From Longimicrobium sp. (GTDB taxonomy: Bacteria > Gemmatimonadota > Gemmatimonadetes > Longimicrobiales > Longimicrobiaceae), in assembly GCA_036389795.1 (NCBI GenBank), contig DASVWD010000118.1, positions 1 through 44,266 on the forward strand: 44,266 bases of DNA. The letters run 5' to 3'. The notes below the pieces were generated by a model. The model was given only the letters and a program-made list of their open reading frames with translations, ran no database searches and was not told where the DNA came from. This document shows, piece by piece, positions 24,618 to 33,822 of this stretch; the stretch's first letter is position 1, and the number at the start of each line of letters is the position of its first letter. The translations under genes and the position numbers were made by a program.

Positions 24618-24655
24618 GGGGTCCGGGCGCCGCGCCCGGGCCCCGGCCCCGTTTT
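24618..24655 (+). terminator. GC-rich hairpin with short T run
   Basis: A 13-nt arm starting GGGGTCCGGGCGC pairs with the following GCGCCCGGGCCCC (one G-U pair), then GGCCCCGTTTT. It lies about 30 nt after the DUF4383 stop codon, so it is the probable terminator, although the T run is only four bases. Confidence 0.5.
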
Positions 24656-24723
24656 CGCCCGGGGCGCGGCGGATTATCTTCCCCCGCGACCCGTCTCCCG
24701 ACCTTTCGCCCGAGCCACGAGCC

Positions 24724-25518
24724 ATGCCGCAGCCCGTCGTCCAGGTCGACGCCTTCACCGAGCGCCCGTTCGCCGGCAACCCCGCCGCCGTGTGCCTCCT
24801 CCCCGCCGCGCGCGACGAGGGGTGGATGCAGCGCGTGGCGATGGAGATGAACCTCTCCGAGACCGCCTTCCTGGTGCGCGCGGACGACGGGTTCGGCCTG
24901 CGCTGGTTCAGCCCCGCGGTGGAGATCGACCTGTGCGGGCACGCCACGCTGGCCAGCGCGCACGTGCTGTGGGAGGACGGGCGGCTCCCCGCGGGCGCCG
25001 AGGCGCGCTTCCACACGCGGAGCGGCCTGCTCACCTGCCGGCGCGAGGGCGCGTGGATCTGGATGGACTTCCCCGCCAAGCCCGCCGAGCCGGCCGGCGA
25101 CATGCCCGAGCTGGGGCGCGCGCTGGGCGTGGAGCCGCTCTACGTGGGCCGCAGCCACTTCGACTACCTGGTGGAGGTCGACTCGGAAGACGCGGTGCGC
25201 CGCGTCCAGCCCGACCTGGCCGCCCTGCGCGCCCTGAAGACGCGCGGCGTGATCGTCACCGCGCGCGCGGCCAACGGCGGCGGCTACGACTTCGTCTCGC
25301 GCTTCTTCGCGCCGGGCGCGGGGGTGGACGAAGACCCGGTGACGGGCTCCGCGCACTGCGTGCTGGCGCCGTACTGGGCCGCCAGGCTGGGGCGCGCCGA
25401 CCTGACCGGCTTCCAGGCCTCGCGCCGCGGCGGCGTCGTGCGCGTGCGCCACGCCGGCGAGCGCGTGCACCTGGGCGGCCAGGCCGTCACCGTCATGCGC
25501 GGCGAGCTGCTGGACTGA
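24724..25518 (+). CDS. PhzF-family isomerase/epimerase
   Basis: A 264-residue protein of the PhzF family. Typical motifs are QVDAFTERPFAGNPAAVCLL at the N-terminus, the catalytic glutamate (Glu46) in NLSETAFL, and the second-half signature DEDPVTGSAHCVLAPYW near 205-221. PhzF itself isomerises a precursor in phenazine synthesis; most family members outside phenazine clusters have unknown substrates, and no phenazine genes are nearby. Length is slightly short of the usual 280-300. The ribosome-binding site is weak. It is separated from its neighbours by hairpins and a repeat, so it is probably transcribed alone. Confidence 0.92.
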   Translation: MPQPVVQVDAFTERPFAGNPAAVCLLPAARDEGWMQRVAMEMNLSETAFLVRADDGFGLRWFSPAVEIDLCGHATLASAHVLWEDGRLPAGAEARFHTRSGLLTCRREGAWIWMDFPAKPAEPAGDMPELGRALGVEPLYVGRSHFDYLVEVDSEDAVRRVQPDLAALRALKTRGVIVTARAANGGGYDFVSRFFAPGAGVDEDPVTGSAHCVLAPYWAARLGRADLTGFQASRRGGVVRVRHAGERVHLGGQAVTVMRGELLD

Positions 25519-25546
25519 CGCACGTCCATCGGGCGGCCTCCGTGAC

Positions 25547-25600
25547 GGGCGGCTGAAGCCGCGGCAACTACGGCAGGAAGCCTCCTGCGGAGGCTGCACG
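25547..25600. repeat. Short interspersed hairpin pair
   Basis: Two adjacent hairpins: CGGCT-GA-AGCCG near 25550 and a perfect 7-bp stem AGCCTCC-TGC-GGAGGCT at 25579-25595. The layout resembles short interspersed repeats of GC-rich bacteria. Only one copy is present in this window, so its repeat status is inferred. Confidence 0.4.
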
Positions 25601-25647
25601 GCGGCCATTCGCGCCGGACCGCATCCTTCCCGCGCGATCCCCACCCC

Positions 25648-27285
25648 ATGGTCCTCCCCCTCTCCTACTTCTTCGCCGTTGCCGCGAAAGCGGGGATCGC
25701 CGCGACGGCCGCCGCGTGCTCCGCCTACGACCTCCGGCGGGCGCGCGCCGGGCGGCCGATCTCGACGAGGATCAGGAAGCGCGTGGGACTGGGGCTCGGG
25801 GCGGCGGCGGTGGCGGCGTACTTCGCGGGCGCCGTCACGGGCCCGCCCCGCCCGCCGAACGTGTGGACGCGCTTCTACAACGTCTGGGACCAGTACCACT
25901 ACTTCGTCGGCGCGAAGTACTTCCGCGAGCTGCGCTACGACGGCCTGTACCGCTGCTCGGCCGTCGCCCTGGACGAGCTGGGCACCATCCGCTACGCGGG
26001 CGAAGACGGTCGTGCCGCCGCCGCCGACCTGCGGGCGGAGGTGCGCGCCCCAGGCCGGCTGATCCGCAGCCTGGTCGACGACAACTCGCTCGTCCCCGCC
26101 GCGGGCGCGCTGGCGGACCCCGGCGCGTGCCGCGCGCGCTTCACCCCCGCGCGCTGGGCGGCGTTCCGCGCGGACGTGCGCTTCTTCCGCCTCGCCGCCG
26201 GGCCGGACGTGTGGTGGCGGATGCAGCGCGACCACGGCTTCGTGGGGCCGCCCGCCTGGATGATCGCCGGGAGCACGCTGGCGCGGCTCCGGCCGGCGGG
26301 GACGCGCTGGCTCCAGTGGATGGCCGCGCTGGACCTGCTGCTGCTCGGGGGGATGGTCGCGGCGCTCTGGTGGGCATTCGGGTGGCGGGTGGCGGCCGTG
26401 GGGGCGGTGTTCTGGGGATGCCAGGCGTTCTCCACCTTCTTCTCCACCGGCGGCTCGTTCCTGCGGCAGGACTGGCTCTTCCTGCTGGTCCTCTCCGCCT
26501 GCCTCGCCCGGAAGCGGCGGTTCGCCCCGGCGGGCGCGGCGCTGATGGCGGCGGGGCTGATCCGCGTCTTTCCCCTGCTGCTGTTCGTCGGCGTCGGAGC
26601 CGCGGCGGCCGGGCGGCTGGCGCGGCGGCGGCGCGTGCCGCGGAGCTGGCTGCGCTTCGCGGCGGGGGCGGCGCTCGCGGCGGCGGTGCTGGTCCCCGCG
26701 GGCGCGCTGGTGGCCGGCCCGCGCGCGTGGCCCGAGTTCGTCTCCGCCGTGCGGCGGCTGGACCGTACGCCGCTCGCCAACCACCTGGGCCTGCGCGTCG
26801 TCCTCTCGCACGGCGTGGGGAGCGGGCCGGAGTCGGGCCGGATGAAGTACGCGGTGGATGCGTCGCGGCCGGACCCGTTCGCCCGCTGGAAGTCGCTGCG
26901 GCTGCGCAGGTGGGAGAGGCTGCGCCCCGCCGGCTATGTGCTGGCCGGCGCCTGCCTGCTGTGGCTCGCGTGGGTGGCGGGACGGAGTCGCTCGCTCTGG
27001 ATCGTGGAGGGGATTAGCCAGGTCTGCATCGTCCTCCTCGCGCAGCTCACGTCGTACTACTATTCCTTCCCCGTGCTGGCCGCGCCGCTCACCCGCGCGC
27101 GGCGGGGCCTCGAGGCGCCGCTGCTCGCCTTCGCCGCGGCGTCGCAGCTCGTCGCCGCCGCCTTCCGCTACCCGGACGACCGCTACGCCGCGCTGAGCGT
27201 CCTGGCGCTGCTCTTCACCCTCGGCCTCGTGGCCGCGTTCCGCGGCGAGGATTCCGGCCGGGAAGACGAACGAGGTGAACATTGA
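25648..27285 (+). CDS. Polytopic membrane protein, possible GT-C glycosyltransferase
   Basis: A 545-residue protein with roughly nine to eleven membrane helices. After the first two helices comes a long loop with [20 protein letters not shown], a D-x-Y-pattern loop reminiscent of the catalytic loop of membrane GT-C/GT87 glycosyltransferases; a second large loop follows at about 120-210. The family is not certain. The start ATG at 25648 has no clear Shine-Dalgarno. The gene heads a three-gene unit: its stop overlaps the TTG start of the lipoprotein gene (TTGA), which in turn overlaps the RidA gene. What joins these three functions is unclear. Confidence 0.72.
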   Translation: MVLPLSYFFAVAAKAGIAATAAACSAYDLRRARAGRPISTRIRKRVGLGLGAAAVAAYFAGAVTGPPRPPNVWTRFYNVWDQYHYFVGAKYFRELRYDGLYRCSAVALDELGTIRYAGEDGRAAAADLRAEVRAPGRLIRSLVDDNSLVPAAGALADPGACRARFTPARWAAFRADVRFFRLAAGPDVWWRMQRDHGFVGPPAWMIAGSTLARLRPAGTRWLQWMAALDLLLLGGMVAALWWAFGWRVAAVGAVFWGCQAFSTFFSTGGSFLRQDWLFLLVLSACLARKRRFAPAGAALMAAGLIRVFPLLLFVGVGAAAAGRLARRRRVPRSWLRFAAGAALAAAVLVPAGALVAGPRAWPEFVSAVRRLDRTPLANHLGLRVVLSHGVGSGPESGRMKYAVDASRPDPFARWKSLRLRRWERLRPAGYVLAGACLLWLAWVAGRSRSLWIVEGISQVCIVLLAQLTSYYYSFPVLAAPLTRARRGLEAPLLAFAAASQLVAAAFRYPDDRYAALSVLALLFTLGLVAAFRGEDSGREDERGEH

Positions 27286-27788
27286 GAACTGCCGCTCTCA
27301 TCCTGCTGCTCGTCGCGGCCGGCCTTGGCTGCGCTCGCCGGCAGGCCCCGGTCGAAGCCGCGCCTGCGCCCGCTCCCGCGCCCGCGCCGGCTCCGGGGCC
27401 CGCCCCCCGCCCGCAGCCGCCCGACCCGCTCGAAGCCATCCGGGTCTGCGTCGTCGCAGACGGGGAATTGAGGGAGGTGGAGGTCATGGTCGGTCCGGCC
27501 ACGAGCGCCACGAGCTTGAGGTCCCACCCTGCAATCGCGAGGTCCGGTCCCTACGCGGCGGACGCGCCGTGGTACGTCAGCCACGAGCCGATCGTCTACG
27601 AGGGCAGCCTGTACGTGAAGTACGGATTGCCGAGAGTGCTCGGCGTCGACGAGCTCAAGAGGATCGGAACGTTCCGGGGAATTCCCGTCTTCGGGGAAGT
27701 GGAAGCGAGCACCCGCCCGGACGTTCTCTACCTCCCGGTGCGTCCGGGATGCGAGTTCCATCCCTACCAGATCAGCGGGGTGAAATGA
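27282..27788 (+). CDS. Putative lipoprotein with Ala-Pro linker
   Basis: A 168-residue protein starting with TTG, supported by GAGGTG seven bases upstream and the TTGA overlap with the previous stop codon. The signal ends in AAGLGC, Cys17 being the likely lipid site. A low-complexity linker of Ala-Pro repeats covers about 22-50. The remaining 115 residues form a compact domain of unknown family with [20 protein letters not shown]. Overlap with the RidA gene (ATGA) implies coupled translation. A membrane- or envelope-facing role is likely, otherwise unknown. Confidence 0.72.
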   Translation: MRTAALILLLVAAGLGCARRQAPVEAAPAPAPAPAPAPGPAPRPQPPDPLEAIRVCVVADGELREVEVMVGPATSATSLRSHPAIARSGPYAADAPWYVSHEPIVYEGSLYVKYGLPRVLGVDELKRIGTFRGIPVFGEVEASTRPDVLYLPVRPGCEFHPYQISGVK

Positions 27789-28183
27789 CGCACCGCCAGA
27801 ACATCTCCAGCGGCGCCCCGTGGGAGCCGATCGTGGGCTACTCGCGGGCGGTGCGCGTGGGGCCGCACGTGCACGTGGCCGGCACCACCGCCATCGGGCC
27901 GGACGGCACGCTGGTGGGCAGGGGCGACGCGTACGCGCAGGCGGTGCAGGCGCTCAAGAACATCCAGGCGGCGCTGGAGAAGGCCGGCGCGCGGCTGGAA
28001 GACGTGGTGCGCACCCGCACCTTCGTCACCGACATCTCGCAGTGGGAGGCCGTGGGCCGCGCGCACGGCGAGTTCTTCCGAGACGTCCGCCCCGCCGCCA
28101 CCATGGTCGAGGTCACCGCCCTCATCGACCCCGACATGCTGGTGGAGATCGAGGCGGACGCGTACGTCGTCGGGGAAGGCTGA
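27785..28183 (+). CDS. RidA/YjgF/YER057c family protein
   Basis: A 132-residue member of the RidA family, trimeric enzymes that hydrolyse reactive enamine/imine intermediates of amino-acid metabolism. Visible features are [20 protein letters not shown] at the start, [13 protein letters not shown], the segment [11 protein letters not shown], and the C-terminal [20 protein letters not shown]. RidA proteins use an arginine near residue 105; here the region before MVEVTAL has an Arg ([11 protein letters not shown]), which fits. The ATG overlaps the preceding stop as ATGA, with GGGGTG upstream. Last gene of its operon, followed by a hairpin repeat. Confidence 0.92.
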   Translation: MTHRQNISSGAPWEPIVGYSRAVRVGPHVHVAGTTAIGPDGTLVGRGDAYAQAVQALKNIQAALEKAGARLEDVVRTRTFVTDISQWEAVGRAHGEFFRDVRPAATMVEVTALIDPDMLVEIEADAYVVGEG

Positions 28184-28212
28184 TCTCCTACCGAATCCGG
28201 CAAAAGACTTTA

Positions 28213-28277
28213 CCTCACGCAGAGTCAGCAGAGTCAACGGAGAGGTCCTCTGCTGACTCTGCTGACTCTGCGTGAGG
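28213..28277. repeat. Inverted repeat, CGCAGAG family, copy 3
   Basis: A 65-bp palindrome, arms about 30 nt with two mismatches, from CCTCACGCAGAGTCAGCAGA to its mirror. It lies between converging genes, 29 nt behind the RidA stop; T-rich sequence follows on both strands (TGTTTTCC one way, TAAAGTCTTTTG the other), so it could terminate in both directions. Confidence 0.85.
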
Positions 28278-28339
28278 CTTTGGTGTTTTCCGGACCTGGT
28301 GTCATATCAGCCGGTACGGAACAAAGGATGGAACGTGAC

Positions 28340-28370
28340 GAGGGCCCGGTCATCGCGACCGGGCCCCTCG
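28340..28370 (-). terminator. Hairpin behind the M1 aminopeptidase gene
   Basis: GAGGGCCCGGTC and GACCGGGCCCCTC form a 12-bp stem with a 5-nt loop, three bases behind the stop codon at 28374. No T-tract follows. Confidence 0.55.
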
Positions 28371-28373
28371 CCG

Positions 28374-31016
28374 TCACTCCACCCTCGCGCCGGCAGCGCG
28401 GCGCACCGCCACCGTGCGCTCCAGCTCGTCTCTCGCCTGGAGCACCTTGCGGCGGATGTCGGGGGGGAGGTCGGCGCGCTCGGCGAGGAAGCGGTCGACG
28501 ATCGCCAGCGCCTCGGCGCTCGTGTGCCCGCCGGCGAAGGCGTTGATCCAGCGCGGGAGGAAGAAGATGCGGCGGTTGTCGCGGATCCACTGCAGCCGGT
28601 CGAGCGCCGGGCGCAGGTAGCCACGGGTGAGCGCCGCGTGCGCGGGGTCGTTGAAGGCGCCGAGCGACGCCGTCACCCACTCCTCGTTGAGCCGCGGGTC
28701 GTCCAGGTAGCGGCGGAAGTACGCCTCCTTGGCCGCCGGGTCGCGCTCGGCCGCGCCCGCCACGAACGCCCGCCGCTCGGCCTCGGGGGTGGAGTCGCGC
28801 GCCACCTCGGCCCGGTAGAGCGCCATCGCGTCGGGCTCGGCGAGCGAGACGAGGCGCTGCACGATGCTCCAGCGCGTGGGCTGCTTCACCGCCCCGCCGT
28901 CGAAGGGGCGCGTGCCGGCCAGGTACCCGCGCAGCACGGCGCGGGCGGCCGGGGTGCGCGCCGTCTCCACCAGCGCGTCCAGGCTGGCCTTGCGCATCCC
29001 GTACGGCAGCGCCGCGTCCGAGGCCCGCCTGGCCAGCAGCTCCTCCCAGGCGGGGAAGAGCCGCGCGGCGTCGGCGTCGGCCGCGTAGCGGGTGAGCGCG
29101 GTGGCCGCGCGGTCCAGGATAGTCGCGGCGATCTGCTCGTCGCGCTCGCGCGGCAGCTCGCGCAGGGCGAGCTCGGCGAAGCGCGCGGGCGGCAGCTCCG
29201 TCTCGCGCACCCGGTCCCACAGCGCCCCCCAGAGCATCGCCCGCAGCAGGTCGTCCTCCACCTGGCCGACGTGCTCCTCCAGGTACGCGGCGCTCCGGTC
29301 GTCCGGCAGGAAGAGCCCGTAGCCGTAGTCGCCGTCGTTCGCCCACACGTAGTCGGGCGCGGGGAGCCCCGCCGCGCCGCCCACCTCCGTCGCCTCGCCG
29401 GTGAGGGAGACGGTGAGCACCACGTCGTCGCGGTCCGCATAGGCCAGGCGCACGCGCACCTGCATCGGCCACCAGCCGCCGGGGTCGCCGGGGAGCGCGC
29501 GCGCCGGGCGCTGGGCCAGGGTGAGCCGGCGGATTCTCCCGCCGTCGGTCTCCAGGCGCGTGTCGACGCGCGGCATCCCGGCGCGCAGAATGTACTGCTC
29601 GCCGAAGGCATTGAGCGACCTTCCCGACGTCTCCTCCAGCGCCGCCAGCAGGTCGCGCCAGGTGGCGTTGGCGTAGGCGTGGCGGGTGAGGAAGAGGTGC
29701 AGCCCCGCGCGGAACGCCGAGTCGCCCACCAGGAAGTCGAGCTGCTTGAGGACCGAGGGCGCCTTGTTGTAGACGATCGGCCCGTAGTTGCTCTTCGCCA
29801 GGTCCAGGTTGGCCAGCTCCTGCCACACGGGCGTGGTCCCCGAGGTGGCGTCGACCCCGTACGCCAGCGGCTTGTTGCGCAGGAAGAAGGTCTTCCACGC
29901 GCCGGTGCCGGGGCGCAGCTCGTCCTGCATCTTCGCCGCCATGTAGGTGGCGAAGCCCTCCTTGAGCCAGAGGTCGTCGAACCACTCCATGGTCACCAGG
30001 TCGCCGAACCACTGGTGGGCCACCTCGTGGAAGATGGTGGCGTCGCGCCCCAGCTTCTGCGGCAGGGTGGGCGGCTCGCGGAAGACGAAGCCGCTCTCGT
30101 TGTAGAAGATGGCCCCCACGTGCTCCATCCCCCCGAACGGGAAGGCGGGCGCCAGCAGCAGGTCGGCCTTCCGGAACGGGAAGTCCACGCCGAACCAGCG
30201 CTCCAGCCAGCGCACCGCCTGGGCGTTGGTGGCCAGCAGCGTGTCGGCGTCCACCTCGCCGCGGCGCGAGGCGCGGCCGTAGAGCGTCATCGGCACGCGG
30301 TCGGCGGCCGGCGGGGCCCACGCCGTCCACGGCCCCGCGGCGAAGGCGGCCAGGTAGGTGGAGATCGGCTCCGTCTCGGCGAAGCGCCAGGCGACGGCGC
30401 CGCGGGCGGAGTCGCTCGCCTCCACCGGCCCGTTGGCGACCACCGTCCACCCGGCGGGCGCGGTCAGCCGCATGCGGAAGCGGGCCTTGAGGTCGGGCTG
30501 GTCGAAGCAGGGGAAGAGCTGGTTGGCGTCGGAGGGGACCAGGAGCGTGTAGAGGTAGCGCGACCCGTCCGTGCTGTCGTCGTAGCGGATGATGGACGCC
30601 CCGGCCGCCGCGATCTTCGCCCGGAAGTCGACCTCCACCGTGTTGGCGCCGGTGCGCAGCCACCCGGCGGGGATGCGCAGGTGCCCGTTCTCCCACGCGT
30701 GGTCGCGCACCTCCGCCCCGTTCGCCCGCACGCCGCCGAGCCAGGGGCCGCGGAAGTCCAGCACCAGGTCGCCCGCGCCGGCTTTGCGCTCGAAGGCGAT
30801 GCGGACGGAGCCGGGCGCCGTGTCGCGCTGGGTGAGGTCGAGCGCCAGCTCGTAGCGCACGCCGGAGAGCGTGGCCGCGCGCGTGCGCGCCAGCTCCAGG
30901 GAGATGCCGGGCTGCATCAGCCGATCGGGGCCGGGTGTGGGGGGCGACTGGGCCGCCGCGCCGCCGGCCAGCAGCAGCGCGGCGGCGCAGAGGCTCGCGA
31001 GTCTGGCGCAGCTCAT
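28374..31016 (-). CDS. Secreted M1-family aminopeptidase
   Basis: An 880-residue zinc metallopeptidase with a signal peptide (cleavage near AAAQ at 20-23). Zinc ligands and catalytic residues are HEVAHQWFG (His330, Glu331, His334) and Glu353 in LKEGFATY. The exopeptidase motif usually written GxMEN reads FGGMEHVG at 294-301, with His in place of Asn. The catalytic tyrosine is probably in NYGPIVYNK. A long helical C-terminal domain (about 600-870) matches the ERAP/PepN type. It would cut N-terminal residues from peptides in the periplasm. AGGACG precedes the ATG at 31016. It lies directly downstream of the array of plug-like proteins and on the same strand. Confidence 0.93.
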   Translation of the reverse strand: MSCARLASLCAAALLLAGGAAAQSPPTPGPDRLMQPGISLELARTRAATLSGVRYELALDLTQRDTAPGSVRIAFERKAGAGDLVLDFRGPWLGGVRANGAEVRDHAWENGHLRIPAGWLRTGANTVEVDFRAKIAAAGASIIRYDDSTDGSRYLYTLLVPSDANQLFPCFDQPDLKARFRMRLTAPAGWTVVANGPVEASDSARGAVAWRFAETEPISTYLAAFAAGPWTAWAPPAADRVPMTLYGRASRRGEVDADTLLATNAQAVRWLERWFGVDFPFRKADLLLAPAFPFGGMEHVGAIFYNESGFVFREPPTLPQKLGRDATIFHEVAHQWFGDLVTMEWFDDLWLKEGFATYMAAKMQDELRPGTGAWKTFFLRNKPLAYGVDATSGTTPVWQELANLDLAKSNYGPIVYNKAPSVLKQLDFLVGDSAFRAGLHLFLTRHAYANATWRDLLAALEETSGRSLNAFGEQYILRAGMPRVDTRLETDGGRIRRLTLAQRPARALPGDPGGWWPMQVRVRLAYADRDDVVLTVSLTGEATEVGGAAGLPAPDYVWANDGDYGYGLFLPDDRSAAYLEEHVGQVEDDLLRAMLWGALWDRVRETELPPARFAELALRELPRERDEQIAATILDRAATALTRYAADADAARLFPAWEELLARRASDAALPYGMRKASLDALVETARTPAARAVLRGYLAGTRPFDGGAVKQPTRWSIVQRLVSLAEPDAMALYRAEVARDSTPEAERRAFVAGAAERDPAAKEAYFRRYLDDPRLNEEWVTASLGAFNDPAHAALTRGYLRPALDRLQWIRDNRRIFFLPRWINAFAGGHTSAEALAIVDRFLAERADLPPDIRRKVLQARDELERTVAVRRAAGARVE

Positions 31017-31153
31017 GGGCGTCCTCGGTCGAGCATCACAGGTGCCACGGGTGGAAGCCCCGAATCTGGAGCCTCCACCCGTGGGACGGCAACCACAGGG
31101 GAACGGCAGGGGGACAGGGGATAGGGAACAGGGGACAGCCTGCACGACTTCTA

Positions 31154-31176
31154 CGCACTTCCGCACTCACGCACTC
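31154..31176. repeat. CGCACT repeat overlapping a stop codon
   Basis: Three CGCACT cores at 31154, 31162 and 31170, here 8 nt apart. On the coding strand the gene ends ...AGTGCGTGAGTGCGG, so the repeat itself supplies the last two codons and the stop of the gene at 31167. Confidence 0.6.
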
Positions 31177-31955
31177 CCCGACGGGAGCAGCCAGAGCACC
31201 ACGGCGGCGCAGGTGGGGAGGGCGCCGGATGCCCCGGCGCGGAAGCGGGGCGGCACCTCGTCGGCGCCGTAGGCCTCCACCGCGTCCACCCGCGCGGGGT
31301 CGATGCGGTCGAGCTCCGCGGCGGGGCGGAGCACTCCGTCCACCCAGAGCGCGGCCCGGCAGCGGCGGCCGTCCTCCAGCGCCGGGACGGTGAGCTCCAG
31401 CCCGCCCGCCGCGGGGCGGGCGACCTCCAGCCCCAGCAGGCCGCGCAGCTTCTCCGCCGTCCCGGCGCCGCGCCGCTCCGCGAACGTCTCGGCGGCGAGG
31501 AACGCGCCGACGCCCTCGCGCCGCCGGGCGAAGTACCCTTCGTCGATCAGGCGGCGCTCGCGCGCGGCTTCGGCCTCGTCCCAGAGCGGCGGGGCGGGCA
31601 CCAGCACCACGCTGTCCCTCGCCGGCGCCGGCTCGGCCCGCAGGTGCAGGCTCAGCCGCACGTTGGTGCCGATGTCGGCCGGGAGCGTCACCGGCATCGA
31701 GCGCAGCACGCCGTCCGCCCCCCGCGCCTGGATCTCGTAGCGGCCGTTCCCCGGCGCCTGCAGGCGGAAGACCCCGCGCGCGCTCGTGGCGGTGCTGTCG
31801 ACCACCGTCCCCGCGGTGTCGAGCAGCACCACGGGGATGTGCGCCAGCGGCCGGCCGTCGTCGCCCACGAGCTGGCCCCGGAGCGGCTGCGCCCCCAGCG
31901 GCGCGGCGGCGAGCACGGCGGCGAGGAGCGGGAGGAGGAAGCGGATCGGGCGCAT
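31167..31955 (-). CDS. Secreted carboxypeptidase-regulatory/plug-like protein, array member 1
   Basis: A 262-residue exported protein, the most diverged of the array. The signal peptide ends in AAPLGAQ. Residues about 25-105 are a carboxypeptidase-regulatory-like beta-sandwich (LRGQLVGDDGRPLAHIPVVL, DTAGTVVDS). The C-terminal part corresponds to the TonB plug of outer-membrane receptors: GRRCRAALWVDG, ARVDAVEAYGADEVPPRF and TCAAVVLWL, where the other members have CGAVVxWLK. The two Cys are kept. No beta-barrel follows. AGGAC precedes the ATG at 31955. It is separated from the next member by a hairpin repeat, and the M1 peptidase gene follows 150 bp downstream. Confidence 0.8.
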   Translation of the reverse strand: MRPIRFLLPLLAAVLAAAPLGAQPLRGQLVGDDGRPLAHIPVVLLDTAGTVVDSTATSARGVFRLQAPGNGRYEIQARGADGVLRSMPVTLPADIGTNVRLSLHLRAEPAPARDSVVLVPAPPLWDEAEAARERRLIDEGYFARRREGVGAFLAAETFAERRGAGTAEKLRGLLGLEVARPAAGGLELTVPALEDGRRCRAALWVDGVLRPAAELDRIDPARVDAVEAYGADEVPPRFRAGASGALPTCAAVVLWLLPSGSA

Positions 31956-32029
31956 GGAAGTGTCCTGCAAGGGAAGGCCGCGGCCGGGGTACGACATCAA
32001 GGTAACGACGAGAGAAGAAAACATCAGGC

Positions 32030-32097
32030 CTCACGCAGAGACGCAGAGACGCGGAGAACCCCCGGCAGTTCTCCGCGTCTCCGCGTCTCTGCGTGAG
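32030..32097. repeat. Inverted repeat, CGCAGAG family, copy 4 (near perfect)
   Basis: Two 30-nt arms (32030-32059 and 32068-32097) with a single mismatch and an 8-nt loop; each arm contains CGCAGAGA units 8 nt apart. It begins 21 nt behind the stop of the gene at 32119. On the minus strand TGTTTTCTTC follows closely, so it should terminate transcription. Confidence 0.9.
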
Positions 32098-32118
32098 AAA
32101 AAGCCTTCGAGGCCTCGG

Positions 32119-32898
32119 TCAGGCCGCCGGCGTCTTGAGCCACACCACGACGGCGCCGCAGGGGGCGCGGCCGCCGCGGTTGACGGGGCTGAAGCGCAGC
32201 GGCACCTCGTGGCCGTCGTAGACCTCCACCGCCTCCACGATGCCGGGGCTGATCCCGTTCAGTACCTCGGCCGGCATCCGCACCCCGTCGATCCACAGCG
32301 ACACGGTGCACCGCCGCCCACCGCCGCCCTGGGTGAGCACCCAGCCGCTGGAGCCCGACGGCCGGGCGAAGATGCGGCGGATCCCCTCGAACCGGTCGAC
32401 GGTGCGCGCTCCCGGGAGGCGGGCGAACTGCTCGCCGGTCATGAACACCCCCGTCCCCACCTTCTGCCGGTCGTAGAAGCCCGCGTTGCGCAGGTAGCGC
32501 TGCTCCTCGGCGCCCACCACCACCAGCGGGGCGAGCGCCACCGCGCTGTCGCGCCGCGCGGCCGCGGCCACCCGGCCGGAGCGCGTGTACATCTGCACCC
32601 GCACGGGATCGCGCCCCTCCACCCGCACCTCGCCGGTGGCCACCACGTCGCCCGCCAGCTCCGCGCGCACGGTGTACGCGGCGGGCGCGGGCGCCTGCAG
32701 CTCGAACCAGCCGTCGCCGCGCGTCTGCGTGCGGCCCACCTCGCTCCCCGCCGAGTCGACCAGCACGATCGTGGCGCGCGCCACCGGATGCCGCGAGCGG
32801 CCGTTCAGGAGCACGCCGTTCAGCAGCAGCTGCGCGGAGAGCGGCGCCGCGGCCAGGAGCCCGGCCGCGCAGAGAAGGGAGAGAACGATGCGTCGCAT
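32119..32898 (-). CDS. Plug-like secreted protein, array member 2
   Basis: A 259-residue exported protein with the array layout: signal peptide (LLAAAPLSAQ), regulatory-like sandwich at about 24-105 (LLNGRSRHPVARATIVLVDS), hinge NAGFYDRQKVGTGVFMTGEQ at about 136-155, and plug-like C-terminus with GRRCTVSLWIDG, IVEAVEVYDGHEVPLRF and PCGAVVVWLK. It is most like member 3, from which it is separated by 24 bp, so both are likely co-transcribed. The ribosome-binding site is weak. Its 3' end carries a long hairpin repeat. Function unknown; the missing barrel excludes a normal receptor role. Confidence 0.82.
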   Translation of the reverse strand: MRRIVLSLLCAAGLLAAAPLSAQLLLNGVLLNGRSRHPVARATIVLVDSAGSEVGRTQTRGDGWFELQAPAPAAYTVRAELAGDVVATGEVRVEGRDPVRVQMYTRSGRVAAAARRDSAVALAPLVVVGAEEQRYLRNAGFYDRQKVGTGVFMTGEQFARLPGARTVDRFEGIRRIFARPSGSSGWVLTQGGGGRRCTVSLWIDGVRMPAEVLNGISPGIVEAVEVYDGHEVPLRFSPVNRGGRAPCGAVVVWLKTPAA

Positions 32899-32922
32899 GC
32901 GCTGTATCGGTGGATTGGAAGA

Positions 32923-33726
32923 TCAGGAGTTGACCGGCGCCTTGAGCCAGAACACCACGGCGCCGCAGGGCGGGATGCCGGCGCGGTTGACGGGGCTGAA
33001 GCGCAGCGGCACCTCGTCGCCGTCGTAGACCTCCACCGCCTCCACGTCTTCGGGGCGGATCTGGTTGAGCATGTTGGCCGCCATCTGCATCCCGTCGACC
33101 CACAGGGACACGATGCAGCGGCGGCTGCCGCGGTGCGCGGAGCCCTGCTGGTACAGGATCCAGCCGTTCGTCCCCGCCGGGCGCGCGAAGACCTGGCGCA
33201 GCCCCTGGACGCGGTCGATGATGCGCGCCCCCGGGCGCGTCATGAACTGCTCGCTGGTGAGGAAGACGCCGGTGCCCACCCGCTGCCGGTCGTAGAAGCC
33301 CGCATTGGTCAGGTAACGCCGCTGCGCCTCCGCCACCGCCTCCAGCGGATCCAGCCGGATGGCGCTGTCTCCGCGCGCGGCCGCGGCCAGGGAGGTCGTG
33401 CGGGTGAGCATCTCCACCTCCACCGTCTCCCCCGGCGGCAGCCGCACCGTGCCGGTCACCAGCAGGTCGCCCGCCAGCTCGGCGCGCACGCGGTACACCC
33501 CGGGCTCGGCCGCGCGCAGCCGGAAGCGCCCGTCCGCGCGGGTCTGCGCGCGCGACACCTGGCCGCCCGCCGAGTCCAGCAGCACCACCACGGCGCGCGA
33601 CACCGGCTGGCGGGTGCGGCCGTCCAGCAGCATGCCGTCGAGCTCCTGCGCGGCGAGCGGCGCGGCGGACGAGAGCAGCGTGGCGGACGCGAGCGCGGAG
33701 AGGAGGAGTGTCGGGGTGCGGCGCAT
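32923..33726 (-). CDS. Plug-like secreted protein, array member 3
   Basis: A 267-residue exported protein: signal peptide ending APLAAQ, sandwich with LDGRTRQPVSRAVVVLLDSA, hinge NAGFYDRQRVGTGVFLTSEQ, then SRRCIVSLWVDG, DVEAVEVYDGDEVPLRFSPV and PCGAVVFWLK. Close relative of member 2 (both have VPLRFSPVNR before the final Cys). Only weak ribosome-binding signals precede the ATG at 33726. Confidence 0.82.
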   Translation of the reverse strand: MRRTPTLLLSALASATLLSSAAPLAAQELDGMLLDGRTRQPVSRAVVVLLDSAGGQVSRAQTRADGRFRLRAAEPGVYRVRAELAGDLLVTGTVRLPPGETVEVEMLTRTTSLAAAARGDSAIRLDPLEAVAEAQRRYLTNAGFYDRQRVGTGVFLTSEQFMTRPGARIIDRVQGLRQVFARPAGTNGWILYQQGSAHRGSRRCIVSLWVDGMQMAANMLNQIRPEDVEAVEVYDGDEVPLRFSPVNRAGIPPCGAVVFWLKAPVNS

Positions 33727-33822
33727 CGGGGGAGTCCCGTCGGGTGGGGTGGAGGGATCGCCAGGGCCCTTTCGCCTTCAACGTCTTCCGCCGGCCGATC
33801 CGGACGCGGGGCCCGGTCCCGC

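Noticed and set aside
24724-25518. Phenazine biosynthesis locus
   Set aside because: Only a PhzF-like gene is present; this family is widespread outside phenazine clusters and no other phz gene is visible.
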